The position numbers were made by a program, and so were the translations under genes. The notes under the pieces were generated by a model, which made no database searches, was not told the origin of the DNA, and saw only the letters and a program-made list of their open reading frames with translations. Shown here one piece after another: positions 19,381 to 27,791 of a stretch of 64,000 nucleotides of DNA. This DNA comes from Phocaeicola oris. GTDB taxonomy: Bacteria > Bacteroidota > Bacteroidia > Bacteroidales > Bacteroidaceae. Within the stretch, counting starts at the first letter, position 1. Each line of letters opens with the position of its first letter. The stretch lies in contig NZ_JAJLQX010000013.1 in assembly GCF_021295095.1 (NCBI RefSeq), positions 1-64,000 on the forward strand. The letters are read 5' to 3'.

Positions 19381-20259
19381 TTAATCTTTTTTCAGTGTAT
19401 CAAAAATTTCAATGATACGTTCCAAATCTTCTTCATTATTAAACGGAATACTAATCTTTCCTTTCCCTTTCGGTGTATATGTCAGTTTTACTTTTGAACC
19501 GAAGAAGCCGGCCAGATGCTTCTGCAAGAGAAGATATTGTTCTGTCAGTTTTGAATTGTTTTTTCTTCCGCTTTTGTTATTTTTCTCAGAGATTGTTTTT
19601 ACAATTTCTTCTACCTTGCGGACTGAATAGCCATGTTTTTGGATATCGTTAAAGATTCGAATTTGCTGTTTAGGGTCATCCAGAGATAATAGCGCTCTGG
19701 CATGTCCCATATCTATTTGTTTATTTTTTAAAGCTACCTGTATTTGAGCGGGAAGTTTTAAGAGACGTAAATAATTTGTGATAGTTGTACGTTTTTTTCC
19801 TACGCGCTCACTCAGTTTGTCTTGAGTCAGTTCGTACTGTTCTAATAGATGCTGATAGGCAAGGGCAATTTCCAGTGAGTTTAAATCTTCACGTTGAATA
19901 TTCTCAATAAGTGCCATTTCCATTACATTCTCATCGTCAGCGGTGCGGATATATGCAGGAATGGTTTTTAGTCCGGCTTGGATAGAGGCACGATAGCGAC
20001 GTTCGCCAGCAATAATTTGATATGAGTCTTCGCTTATCTTTCGTAAAGTAATCGGTTGGATGATTCCAATTTCTGTAATAGAATCGGCTAACTCTTGGAG
20101 AGCAACCGGATCAAACTCTCTTCGCGGTTGATTCGGATTAACGGAAATCTTGCTTAATTCTATTTCGCTAATGGATGATGAGCCGGAAGTCTTAATTTCA
20201 TCTGTTGAGATGAGTGCATCCAACCCACGACCTAAAGCAAATTTTTTATGTACTGCCAT
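19381..20259 (-). CDS. parB: Chromosome partitioning protein ParB
   Basis: CTPase DNA-binding clamp that loads on parS and spreads to organise the origin region. The 292-residue protein has the N-terminal LGRGLDALIS, the ParB nuclease-like/CTP box (NPNQPRREFD; AGERRYRAS), the LIENIQREDLN segment and a central helix-turn-helix (LTQDKLSERVGKKRTTITNYLRL seen in part). A basic region and a C-terminal dimer domain complete it. It follows parA by 1 bp. No parS palindrome was seen in this window. Confidence 0.95.
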   Translation of the reverse strand: MAVHKKFALGRGLDALISTDEIKTSGSSSISEIELSKISVNPNQPRREFDPVALQELADSITEIGIIQPITLRKISEDSYQIIAGERRYRASIQAGLKTIPAYIRTADDENVMEMALIENIQREDLNSLEIALAYQHLLEQYELTQDKLSERVGKKRTTITNYLRLLKLPAQIQVALKNKQIDMGHARALLSLDDPKQQIRIFNDIQKHGYSVRKVEEIVKTISEKNNKSGRKNNSKLTEQYLLLQKHLAGFFGSKVKLTYTPKGKGKISIPFNNEEDLERIIEIFDTLKKD

Positions 20260-20260
20260 A

Positions 20261-21028
20261 TTATTTACTATTCCTTTCTATTAACTCTTTTGCGAGTGCC
20301 AGATAGTTACGTGAACCAGTAGAGTCTGCGTCATAAAGAATTGCAGGGATACCATGACTCGGTGCTTCGCTTAGTTTTACGTTACGTTGGATAATAGTTT
20401 TGAAAACTAACTCTTGAAAATGGCGTTTTACTTCGTCATAGATCTGATTAGCTAAACGTAAACGAGAATCAAACATTGTCAAAAGGAACCCTTCAATTTG
20501 TAAGGCTGGATTCAATTTCGACTTGATAATTTTTATGGTATTCAGTAATTTACTGATGCCTTCTAATGCAAAATACTCGCATTGTACGGGAATGATAACA
20601 GAGTCTGCCGCCGTTAATGAATTTATGGTTATTAAGCCTAAAGAAGGAGAGCAGTCTATAAGAATATAATCATAGTCTTTTACTATAGGAGTAATGACAT
20701 TCTTCATAATCTTCTCTCTGTTTTCTAAGTTTAGCATTTCAATTTCAGCACCGACTAAATCGATATGCGAAGGGACAATATCCAAACCGTCAATATCGGT
20801 AGTATAAATGGCTTCGTGTATATCTATTTGGTTAATTAAGCATTCGTAGATAGAAGTTTCCACTTCCTTAACATTTACACCTAAACCAGAGGAGGCATTA
20901 GCCTGCGGATCTGCGTCAATGACTAATACCTTTTTCTCTAATGTAGCTAAAGAAGCAGCCAGGTTAATAGTGGTGGTTGTCTTACCTACACCACCTTTTT
21001 GATTGGCCAAAGCAATTACTTTTCCCAT
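20261..21028 (-). CDS. parA: Chromosome partitioning ATPase ParA
   Basis: Walker-type ATPase that drives origin segregation with ParB. The 255-residue protein lacks an N-terminal helix-turn-helix, so it is the short chromosomal (Soj) form. The deviant Walker A is KGGVGKTTT (about 10-18), Walker A' is VLVIDADPQANAS, and Walker B is YILIDCSPSLG. The leader carries a direct repeat immediately after its -7 box that may be an operator. It leads the operon parA-parB-DUF5683-mltD. Confidence 0.95.
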   Translation of the reverse strand: MGKVIALANQKGGVGKTTTTINLAASLATLEKKVLVIDADPQANASSGLGVNVKEVETSIYECLINQIDIHEAIYTTDIDGLDIVPSHIDLVGAEIEMLNLENREKIMKNVITPIVKDYDYILIDCSPSLGLITINSLTAADSVIIPVQCEYFALEGISKLLNTIKIIKSKLNPALQIEGFLLTMFDSRLRLANQIYDEVKRHFQELVFKTIIQRNVKLSEAPSHGIPAILYDADSTGSRNYLALAKELIERNSK

Positions 21029-21107
21029 ATTAATCTGTTTTTATTACACTGCGAAATAAAGAATAATCATCTAACCTATCTACAAAATCTATGAGACATT
21101 GGTAAAA

Positions 21108-21157
21108 CTGTTGATAACTCATCTGTTTTGTTAATAACTCTTTTAGTCGCAAAGATA
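21108..21157 (-). promoter_or_regulatory. parA promoter with paired direct repeats in the leader
   Basis: On the minus strand a TATCTTTG box (21157-21150) is followed by GAGTTATTAAC (21140-21130) and GAGTTATCAAC (21120-21110). The two copies are spaced 20 bp apart, about two helical turns. They begin within a few bases of the predicted transcription start. Position and spacing suggest an autoregulatory operator; the bound protein is unknown. Confidence 0.5.
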
Positions 21158-21252
21158 ATTATTTCCTTCCAAATGCTCGTACTTTTTGTTCCGGCATTGC
21201 AGAACATTAAGTTAATTTTCTTTTATTCTCCATATTTATGGGGGAAGTATCA

Positions 21253-21260
21253 TATCTTTG
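21253..21260 (+). promoter_or_regulatory. -7 box of surE
   Basis: TATCTTTG lies 19 bp before the ATG at 21280. An in-frame ATG at 21238 lies upstream of the box and would not be in the transcript, which fixes the later start. Confidence 0.65.
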
Positions 21261-21279
21261 TAATTTAAAAAATAAAGAT

Positions 21280-22050
21280 ATGAATAAAAAGAAACCATTA
21301 TTGCTAATATCTAATGATGATGGTGTAGAAGCAAAAGGATTGAATGAACTGATTCGTACCCTTAAAAGTTTAGGAGAGATAATAGTGATGGCTCCTGATG
21401 CTCCACGTTCCGGATATTCTATGTACTTTACTACGGACAACACAATTCATTATGAAGTGGTTAGAAAAGAAGAGGATCTTACTATTTATAAATGTAGTGG
21501 AACTCCTACTGATTGTGTAAAGTTAGGATTATTTGAGTTATCTGCTCGTAAGCCGGACATAGTTATTGGAGGAATCAATCATGGAGATAATTCAGCTATC
21601 AATGAGCATTATTCGGGTACTATGGGAGTGGTTAAAGAAGGTTGTATGAAAGGTATTCCTTCCGTTGCTTTTTCTTTGTGTGATCATAAATTGGATGCGA
21701 ACTTTGAACCTATGCTTCCGTATGTTCGTAGGATTACAGAGACTGTTCTTGAAAAAGGATTGCCAAGAGGTGTTTGTTTGAATATTAACTTTCCAAATAT
21801 TCCTGAATTTAAAGGGATTAAGATCTGTCGTCAGACAGATGGAGATTGGGTGAATGAGTTTGCGCCATGTTCTCATCCTACTCGTGATCATTACTTCTGG
21901 GTAACCGGAGAATATCAGAATTTTGAACCAGAAGCAGAGGATACAGACCATTGGGCGATGGACCGCGGATATATAGCTATTACTCCTACAACTATTGATG
22001 TGACAGCTTATGAATTTATAGATGAACTGAGAAGTTGGAATCTTAAATGA
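21280..22050 (+). CDS. surE: 5'/3'-nucleotidase SurE
   Basis: Metal-dependent nucleoside monophosphate phosphatase in the cytoplasm. The protein is 256 residues from the ATG at 21280, the standard length. It shows the metal site LLISNDDGVEAKGL near the N-terminus, the PDAPRSGYS loop, YKCSGTPTDCVKLG and VIGGINHGDNS with a later YSGTMGVVKEG. Its last four bases overlap the start of lpxB (ATGA), so translation of the two is probably coupled; the pairing is common in Bacteroidetes. Confidence 0.94.
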   Translation: MNKKKPLLLISNDDGVEAKGLNELIRTLKSLGEIIVMAPDAPRSGYSMYFTTDNTIHYEVVRKEEDLTIYKCSGTPTDCVKLGLFELSARKPDIVIGGINHGDNSAINEHYSGTMGVVKEGCMKGIPSVAFSLCDHKLDANFEPMLPYVRRITETVLEKGLPRGVCLNINFPNIPEFKGIKICRQTDGDWVNEFAPCSHPTRDHYFWVTGEYQNFEPEAEDTDHWAMDRGYIAITPTTIDVTAYEFIDELRSWNLK

Positions 22051-23186
22051 AATATTATCTGATAGTTGGCGAGGCTTCGGGTGATTTGCATGCTTCTAAT
22101 TTGATGAAAGCCCTGAAGGAGAAAGATTCAGAAGCTGAATTCCGTTTCTTTGGAGGCGATTTGATGTTGGCTGTAGGTGGAACGAGGGTGAAACATTATA
22201 AAGAACTGGCCTATATGGGATTCATTCCTGTATTAATGCATCTGAGGACTATCTTTAAGAATATGGATGTCTGTGAGCAGGATATCCTTTTGTGGCAGCC
22301 AGATGTGTTAATTCTTGTAGATTATCCAGGGTTTAACTTAGATGTTGCACGTTACATAAAGAAGCATTCGTCTATCCCTGTTTATTATTATATATCTCCG
22401 AAGATTTGGGCTTGGAAAGAATGGCGTATCAAGAGAATCAAACGAGATATTGATGAAATGTTTTCTATTTTGCCTTTTGAAATAGATTTCTATAAGAAGC
22501 ACAATTATCCTATTCATTATATTGGTAATCCATGTGTGGATGCAATTGATACTTTCAAAGCTCATCATCTTGAAACCTTTGATTCTTTTATCAAGGAAAA
22601 TGGTTTGACGGATAAGCCAATTATTGCTCTTTTGGCGGGTAGCAGAAAACAGGAAATAAAGGATAATCTTCCGGTAATGATTGAGGCTGCTTCTGTTTAT
22701 ACGGATAAATATCAGTTGGTTTTGGCTGGTGCTCCAAGTATTGAGGATAGCTATTATAGTCAGTATATAAAGGTTGGAGTCCGGTTGAAAATAGTTCATA
22801 ACCAAACATATAGATTGTTGCAGCAATCAAAGGCCGCATTGGTTACATCGGGAACGGCAACTCTGGAGACTTGTCTTTTCCATGTTCCACAGGTGGTGTG
22901 TTACTATACTCCGCTTGGGAAGATCATCGCATTTTTAAAACGCCATGTTCTGAGCGTTCAGTTTATTTCGCTGGTAAATTTAATTGCGAATAAAGAAGTT
23001 GTCAAGGAACTGGTTGCTGATAAGATGACAGTTGGGAACATCCGCTCTGAATTATGTACTATTTTGAATGACAAGAACTATCGTCAGAATATGCTGAACG
23101 AATACGACAATATTATCCGTATTCTTGGCGAACCGGGGGCGTCACGGAAAGCTGCTCAACAGATGGTTGCTTTGCTTAGAAAGTAA
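22047..23186 (+). CDS. lpxB: Lipid-A-disaccharide synthase
   Basis: GT19 glycosyltransferase that joins UDP-diacylglucosamine and lipid X in lipid A synthesis at the inner membrane. The 379 residues show the N-terminal VGEASGDLHASNLM, the YISPKIWAWKEWR motif, the donor-site LAGSRKQEI and TSGTATLET. All family landmarks are intact. The 3' end overlaps convergent cdsA by 11 bp. Confidence 0.95.
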   Translation: MKYYLIVGEASGDLHASNLMKALKEKDSEAEFRFFGGDLMLAVGGTRVKHYKELAYMGFIPVLMHLRTIFKNMDVCEQDILLWQPDVLILVDYPGFNLDVARYIKKHSSIPVYYYISPKIWAWKEWRIKRIKRDIDEMFSILPFEIDFYKKHNYPIHYIGNPCVDAIDTFKAHHLETFDSFIKENGLTDKPIIALLAGSRKQEIKDNLPVMIEAASVYTDKYQLVLAGAPSIEDSYYSQYIKVGVRLKIVHNQTYRLLQQSKAALVTSGTATLETCLFHVPQVVCYYTPLGKIIAFLKRHVLSVQFISLVNLIANKEVVKELVADKMTVGNIRSELCTILNDKNYRQNMLNEYDNIIRILGEPGASRKAAQQMVALLRK

Positions 23187-24015
23187 CTGCAAATAAATAT
23201 AATAATGTTGCAGGAACAGCAAGTAATGTGCTGTCGAAACGGTCGAGTATGCCTCCGTGTCCGGGAAGGATATTTCCTGAGTCTTTTATTCCCCAATGGC
23301 GTTTCATCAGAGACTCTGTTAAATCGCCCCATGTGCCGAATATAACAACTACCAATGCAAATCCCGCCCATTCTATCGTACTTAGAACAGGATAGAAATG
23401 TGCAATGATTGTAGAAACGACTACGCAGAACACCGCGCCACCAATAGAACCTTCCCATGATTTTTTGGGAGAGATACGGGGGAACAGGCGATGCTTTCCG
23501 ATGGTACAGCCAACAACATAAGCACCGATATCGTTTGTCCAAACTAACAGGCAAAGTGCCAATGGAAAAATGTAATAGTATACCGACACGCTGGTAGGAT
23601 CTTCCGAATGGAATGCCAGTACATTCATCAATGAAAACGGGAGTGCTATATATATCTGACTGAGAAAGCAGTACGCCCAATTATTTATCGGGTTATTTTT
23701 TTTTGCGTACAGTTCGCTCACCATGATTCCTATCAATATAATAAGGTATGGAATAAAGATTCCATTGACGAACGGGGTTATCTCATTCAGAAAAAAACAT
23801 AGAAACATTACTGCGCCACCTAACATGCAAAGTCCGGTGTTAACCTGAACATTTTGCTCGTATTTATTGACCAGCTTACAGAACTCATGGATGGCGAACA
23901 AGGTGATAAGTAAAAAAAGAATACCGAATGAGATTGCGCCGCCTAATATGCAGCCAACCATAGCGGCTACGAAGACGATACCTGTTAAAATCCGTTGTAT
24001 TAAGTTACTTTTCAT
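23176..24015 (-). CDS. cdsA: Phosphatidate cytidylyltransferase
   Basis: Makes CDP-diacylglycerol from phosphatidate and CTP, the branch point for phospholipid synthesis, in the inner membrane. The 279-residue protein has about eight hydrophobic segments and the CTP_transf_1 signature near the C-terminus (GDLTESLMKRHWGIKDSG, LPGHGGILDRFDS). It follows ftsH. Its first codons overlap the stop of an alternative -1 frame of ftsH by 11 bp. Confidence 0.94.
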   Translation of the reverse strand: MKSNLIQRILTGIVFVAAMVGCILGGAISFGILFLLITLFAIHEFCKLVNKYEQNVQVNTGLCMLGGAVMFLCFFLNEITPFVNGIFIPYLIILIGIMVSELYAKKNNPINNWAYCFLSQIYIALPFSLMNVLAFHSEDPTSVSVYYYIFPLALCLLVWTNDIGAYVVGCTIGKHRLFPRISPKKSWEGSIGGAVFCVVVSTIIAHFYPVLSTIEWAGFALVVVIFGTWGDLTESLMKRHWGIKDSGNILPGHGGILDRFDSTLLAVPATLLYLFAVTF

Positions 24016-24078
24016 CCGTTTCTGTTTTTTTCTCTTTATCTTTTTGGGCTGGTTCTTTTTGTTCTTCTGGTTTTATTT

Positions 24079-26022
24079 CTAAACTTTTTTCCCTATCTTT
24101 TCTTCTTCTGCGAGTATTTCTTCTGTACGTGATGTCCAAGGACGTTTACCAAAGATCTTCTCTACATCATCAGCCATGATGACCTCGCGTTCTATGAGTA
24201 CTTGAGCTAATTGTGCATGTCCTTCCTTATGTTCCGAAAGAAGTTGTTTTGCCCGTTCATATTGTCCGTTTATCATGCGCTGAACTTCCGAGTCTATTAA
24301 CTCGGCAGTTTTTTCGCTATAAGGCTTTTGGAAAGAGTACTCATCAGTACTGCTGTAATAACTGAGATTAGGCATTTTTTCACTCATGCCTATATAGGCA
24401 ATCATGGAATATGCTTGTTTGGTAGCACGTTCCAAATCGTTCATCGCGCCGGTTGAGATATGCCCGATGAATAAATCTTCGGCAGCACGTCCTCCCAGCA
24501 AAGCACACATCTCGTCAAGCATCTGCTCCTTTGTCGTAATCTGACGCTCTTCGGGTAAGTACCATGCTGCCCCCAAAGCACGACCACGAGGAACAATGGT
24601 AACCTTTATCAAAGGGTCGGCATGTTCCAGAAACCACGACAGCGTTGCGTGACCTGCTTCATGGATAGCGATAGAACGTTTTTCGTCGGCAGTCATAATT
24701 TTTGTCTTTTTCTCCAGACCACCAACTATACGGTCGATGGCATCGCTAAAGTCTTGTTTGCTAATAGCTTTCTTGCTATGGCGGGCAGCTATCAATGCTG
24801 CTTCATTGCATACATTTGCTATATCTGCTCCACTGAATCCCGGAGTTTGGCGGGCTAATAGGTCAATGTCAACAGTTTCATCCATTTTCAATGGACGCAT
24901 GTGAACTTTGAATACAGCAACACGCTCATTTAAGTCAGGTAGATCAACATGTATTTGTCTGTCGAAACGACCGGCACGAAGTAAGGCTTTATCCAACATA
25001 TCTACTCGGTTGGTAGCAGCCAGAATAATTACTCCAGAGTTTGACTTAAAGCCATCCATCTCGGTAAGAAGTTGATTCAATGTATTTTCGCGCTCATCAT
25101 TTCCACCCATACTTGGATTCTTGCCTCTGGCACGTCCTACTGCGTCAATTTCATCGATGAACACGATACATGGAGCTTTTTCCTTTGCTTGACGGAACAG
25201 GTCACGAACACGCGAAGCTCCTACTCCTACGAACATCTCAACGAAGTCGGAACCGGACATGGAGAAGAAAGGTACATTAGCTTCACCTGCTACGGCCTTG
25301 GCCAACAGGGTTTTTCCTGTTCCCGGAGGTCCAACAAGCAATGCTCCTTTTGGAATCTTTCCGCCCAACTCAGTATATTTTTCAGGATTCTTCAGAAATT
25401 CAACTATTTCTTCCACCTCTTGTTTGGCTTCAGCTTGACCGGCTACATCCTTAAATGTGATGCGGTCTTTATTGTTCACATTCTCATAAACCTGTGCCTT
25501 GCTTTTTCCTACGTTAAACGGATTTGCTCCACCGCCACCGGCACCGTTGCTCATACGTCGCATAAGCCAGATATAGGCAACTATAAGAATTATGATAGGG
25601 AGGGTGTTCCAAAGCACGACGCTCCAGATGTCACTTTTCTTTTCATATTTGACAGAGCCGTTGAACTGCCCATCTTTTTGTGCTTGTGTAAGAAAGTCGT
25701 CAAGCGCGTTCATAGAGCCAACTTCTACATGTACCGAAGGGCTCCGGCTGAGACCTTTGTAATTTTCTTTAAACACTTTCTGAACATATTCAGGCTTAAC
25801 GAACATGTCAAGGCTATTATCATTATATGCTACAATTTTGTCGGCATATCCGTTCTGCACCATCTCCTTAAATTCCGAGTAGGTTACTTCTTTCGATGAG
25901 CTATTGTTATTATTGAAGAAGATAAGGATAAGGAAACTGAATCCGATAATAAGATATAACCAGCTTAAATTGAACTTTGGCTTGTTTATCTTTGGTCTGT
26001 TATTAGGTGTCTCTATTGGCAT
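24079..26022 (-). CDS. ftsH: ATP-dependent zinc metalloprotease FtsH
   Basis: Inner-membrane hexameric AAA+ protease that removes misfolded or regulatory membrane proteins. Two membrane segments (about 18-36 and 133-154) flank a periplasmic domain. Walker A GPPGTGKT is at 231-238, Walker B is IVFIDEIDA (about 287-295), the SRH region is [22 protein letters not shown] and the zinc site HEAGH is at 454-458. The frame stops at residue 647 just after an A6 run. The -1 frame continues for 26 charged codons ([14 protein letters not shown]...) to a stop overlapping cdsA, which would give about 672 residues. The tail is non-catalytic, so activity should be kept either way. It follows rsfS by 18 bp. 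Confidence 0.95.
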   Translation of the reverse strand: MPIETPNNRPKINKPKFNLSWLYLIIGFSFLILIFFNNNNSSSKEVTYSEFKEMVQNGYADKIVAYNDNSLDMFVKPEYVQKVFKENYKGLSRSPSVHVEVGSMNALDDFLTQAQKDGQFNGSVKYEKKSDIWSVVLWNTLPIIILIVAYIWLMRRMSNGAGGGGANPFNVGKSKAQVYENVNNKDRITFKDVAGQAEAKQEVEEIVEFLKNPEKYTELGGKIPKGALLVGPPGTGKTLLAKAVAGEANVPFFSMSGSDFVEMFVGVGASRVRDLFRQAKEKAPCIVFIDEIDAVGRARGKNPSMGGNDERENTLNQLLTEMDGFKSNSGVIILAATNRVDMLDKALLRAGRFDRQIHVDLPDLNERVAVFKVHMRPLKMDETVDIDLLARQTPGFSGADIANVCNEAALIAARHSKKAISKQDFSDAIDRIVGGLEKKTKIMTADEKRSIAIHEAGHATLSWFLEHADPLIKVTIVPRGRALGAAWYLPEERQITTKEQMLDEMCALLGGRAAEDLFIGHISTGAMNDLERATKQAYSMIAYIGMSEKMPNLSYYSSTDEYSFQKPYSEKTAELIDSEVQRMINGQYERAKQLLSEHKEGHAQLAQVLIEREVIMADDVEKIFGKRPWTSRTEEILAEEEKIGKKV

Positions 26023-26040
26023 TTCTTAAGTTGTTGATAA

Positions 26041-26400
26041 TTAATCTACATCGGGAATGTTTGTCAACTGGGCATCTGCCCAAAGGTGTTCCAAATTATA
26101 AAAGTCACGGGCTTCAGGAAGGAATATGTGAACCAATATGTTTCCGTAATCCATTCCTACCCATTGAGCGTTTCTTAATCCGTCTATAGATACAGGTTTA
26201 TCACCTATGTTTTTTAAAACCTGATCGTAAACAGATTCAGTTAATGCGCTTACTTGTGAAGGAGAGTTTCCTTGACAAATGATGAAATAGTCACAGATTG
26301 TTCCGTCCATACCTCGTAAGTCGGCAATTACAATCCCTTTACCTTTCTTTTCTTGAATTCCGTTTTTAATTGAATCGATTAATTTATTTGCTTCACTCAT
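26041..26400 (-). CDS. rsfS: Ribosome silencing factor
   Basis: Binds ribosomal protein uL14 on the 50S subunit and blocks subunit joining in starvation. The protein is 119 residues from ATG 26400. It shows the DUF143/Oligomerisation fold landmarks IVIADLRGMDGTICDYFIIC and WVGMDYGNILVHIFLPEARDFYNLE near the C-terminus. An open frame extends 12 codons upstream to an ATG at 26436, but that codon lies in the -7 box region and is not used. First gene of the rsfS-ftsH-cdsA operon. Confidence 0.93.
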   Translation of the reverse strand: MSEANKLIDSIKNGIQEKKGKGIVIADLRGMDGTICDYFIICQGNSPSQVSALTESVYDQVLKNIGDKPVSIDGLRNAQWVGMDYGNILVHIFLPEARDFYNLEHLWADAQLTNIPDVD

Positions 26401-26433
26401 TCTAAAATGAATAATGTTTTTTCTTTTAAACCA

Positions 26434-26441
26434 CAAAGATA
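26434..26441 (-). promoter_or_regulatory. -7 box of rsfS-ftsH-cdsA
   Basis: TATCTTTG on the minus strand, 33 bp before the rsfS ATG; the alternative upstream ATG would lie at the box itself. Confidence 0.6.
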
Positions 26442-26570
26442 CTCGCTTTTCTTTGTTCTACGAAAAATAGTGTCAGAAAACAGATTTTTTTTTTATTTTT
26501 TAGAGTTTTACTGTTTTAAAAACAAAACGAGAGGAGAAAAGTTTTTGATAATTTCCTTTTGTAACTTAAC

Positions 26571-26830
26571 GAGAATTCGATGAAAAACAGAGAGGTTATG
26601 CAAGATGTACGAAGGTAGAATACGGTCTTATAGCGTGTTGGTGAGGTGTTTTTTCCTTTTTGTTTGATTCATTAATATTGTCATAAAGAGATGGAGGAAA
26701 AGTCATACGTATGAACTGATCAACTCATGCGGATGAATCATCCAATTCATGCGGATGACTTGCCAAACTCATACGTATCAGTTGAGTAATTCATACGCAT
26801 GAACTAAGTAACTCATACATATCACTTTGT
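26571..26830 (+). repeat. Dispersed TIR element, copy A (right part missing)
   Basis: The left end reads GAGAATTCGATGAAA, followed by about 110 bp that match copies at 32102-31751 (inverted) and 44939-45306. The matching stretch includes GAAGGTAGAATA, TTTTTGTTT and GGAGGAAAAGTCAT. A 22-bp array (26703-26829) follows. After ACATATCACTTTG the similarity stops, and the right half with the second terminal repeat is absent. The ISAon1 relic begins about 80 bp later, so an insertion or deletion tied to it probably removed the right end. No protein is encoded. Confidence 0.75.
26703..26829. repeat. Tandem 22-bp dyad array, 6 units (copy A)
   Basis: Units begin at 26703, 26725, 26747, 26769, 26791 and 26813. 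Cores are TCAT-ACGT-ATGA (a perfect 12-bp palindrome), TCAT-GCGG-ATGA twice, then TCAT-ACGT-ATCA, TCAT-ACGC-ATGA and TCAT-ACAT-ATCA. Ten-bp linkers vary. The arms are conserved and the loop centres vary, as expected if the dyad rather than the exact sequence is under selection. Confidence 0.85.
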
Positions 26831-26897
26831 CGGATAGTCTTTATTGGTTCACCCGATATTTCATGAGGGGATATGTGCTTCAATAAAATATATTATT

Positions 26898-26905
26898 TAC
26901 TTTTG
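26898..26905 (+). promoter_or_regulatory. -7 box of the ISAon1-type ORF
   Basis: TACTTTTG ends 4 bp before the ATG at 26910, a spacing that would give a nearly leaderless transcript. The same 4-bp spacing occurs at 46398 and 63288. Confidence 0.5.
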
Positions 26906-26909
26906 TCGC

Positions 26910-27323
26910 ATGGAAGACAATGGTTTGATAATGTTAGCCCGTATCGTGCTGCCGAAAGAAATGTTGGACAATTTCCTCATAACAGATATTGAGTATGTTG
27001 ATACAAAATTGAAGTATGATGAGCCGGAGATGCACATTCGTCTTGATGAGAAGATTCATCCCTCGCTTCAGGGAAACTCCCACTTTGAGTCCAAGGGTTT
27101 CATAGCTCCAGTCAAGGTGACAGACTTCCCGATCCGGGGCCATAAGGTATTGCTGATTATTCGGCGTCGCAAATGGTTAGACACCCGTACAGGAAAGAGT
27201 TTTATACTTCCCTACAGTTTGGTGGCAGAAGGTACCCGCTACTCGAAGGAGTTCGCGACTTTTTTAAAAGATACGAATGGAGAAGTCCCCAGTGACCTGC
27301 GCAAGCAGATGGAGGATGCCTGA
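26910..27323 (+). CDS. ISAon1-type transposase N-terminal region protein (relic)
   Basis: A 137-residue protein resembling the 'ISAon1 family transposase N-terminal region' found widely in Bacteroides and Prevotella. It shows the segment DIEYVDTKLKYDEPEMHIRLDE (seen at about 27-48) followed by a basic stretch with IIRRRKWLDTRTGKSF. In intact elements a separate second ORF encodes the DDE catalytic part. Here that part is only a short fragment right after the stop, so the element is almost certainly dead. The ATG at 26910 is chosen over the upstream ATG at 26844 because of the -7 box. It is the left border of the accessory island. Confidence 0.7.
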   Translation: MEDNGLIMLARIVLPKEMLDNFLITDIEYVDTKLKYDEPEMHIRLDEKIHPSLQGNSHFESKGFIAPVKVTDFPIRGHKVLLIIRRRKWLDTRTGKSFILPYSLVAEGTRYSKEFATFLKDTNGEVPSDLRKQMEDA

Positions 27324-27638
27324 CTCGAAGGCCGTTCCTATGAGCCTTTCCGATATGAAAACAGAAACACGAGGAAGAAACTGCTGGCAAGAAGCCGGCA
27401 CCTGCTGTTCAAGTCTGGAGAAAAGTGGACGCCATCCCAACGCAAACGGGCAAGGATACTCTTCGCTGAATACCCTGACCTGCAGAAAGCCTATTTCTTG
27501 TCACATCTGTCAGTCGCGTTATGCCATCAGCTGCAAGGAGTTTCAACTGGTAACAATTTATCACCATATCATTTCCCTCTTAATAGGAAAGAGGAATCCA
27601 TGAGTTTTTTCAATATACATTGGCCGTGCTTGTTTTAG
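27324..27638 (+). pseudogene. ISAon1-type transposase catalytic ORF, truncated remnant
   Basis: Directly after the stop of the upstream ORF the same frame stays open for 104 codons without a start codon in a usable place. Its first part reads as transposase: GRSYEPFRYENRNTRKKLLA, RSRHLLFKSGEKWTPSQRKRA and LFAEYPDLQKAYFLSHLS. After about residue 70 the sequence turns to unrelated, IS-unlike residues and ends at a TAG at 27636. The DDE catalytic domain is missing. This is a 5' fragment of the second ISAon1 ORF left after a deletion. Confidence 0.7.
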
Positions 27639-27779
27639 TAGCAAATATAGTACAAGTCATTAGCATACACTCCCGAGTATAACATAACACCAAAAAAGAC
27701 ATTGATAACAAAAAAAACAATAATTCAAGATGATTCTTTATTTTTTTCGCAAAGATAATACTTTGAATAGAAAAATTCA

Positions 27780-27787
27780 TATATTTG
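27780..27787 (+). promoter_or_regulatory. -7 box of the structured leader / PqqD-like unit
   Basis: TATATTTG matches TAnnTTTG. The predicted start, about 27792-27794, coincides with the first base of hairpin S0, so the leader RNA would begin directly with structure. No good -33 TTTG is seen at the usual distance (one lies at 27762-27765, too close). Confidence 0.5.
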
Positions 27788-27791
27788 CAAA

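Noticed and set aside
21108-21157. Chromosomal replication origin at the parA-surE gap
   Set aside because: Only two DnaA-box-like words with mismatches, no cluster, no AT-rich unwinding block distinct from the background and no dnaA gene in the window.
24079-24095. Canonical programmed -1 frameshift signal at the end of ftsH
   Set aside because: The A6G run is in the wrong register for the X-XXY-YYZ heptamer in the zero frame and no clear downstream pseudoknot was seen. Simple slippage or an indel remains possible and is reported as a finding.
25072-25899. 275-codon open frame on the plus strand
   Set aside because: It lies fully antisense to the conserved ftsH coding region and shows Cys/Phe/His-rich shadow composition.
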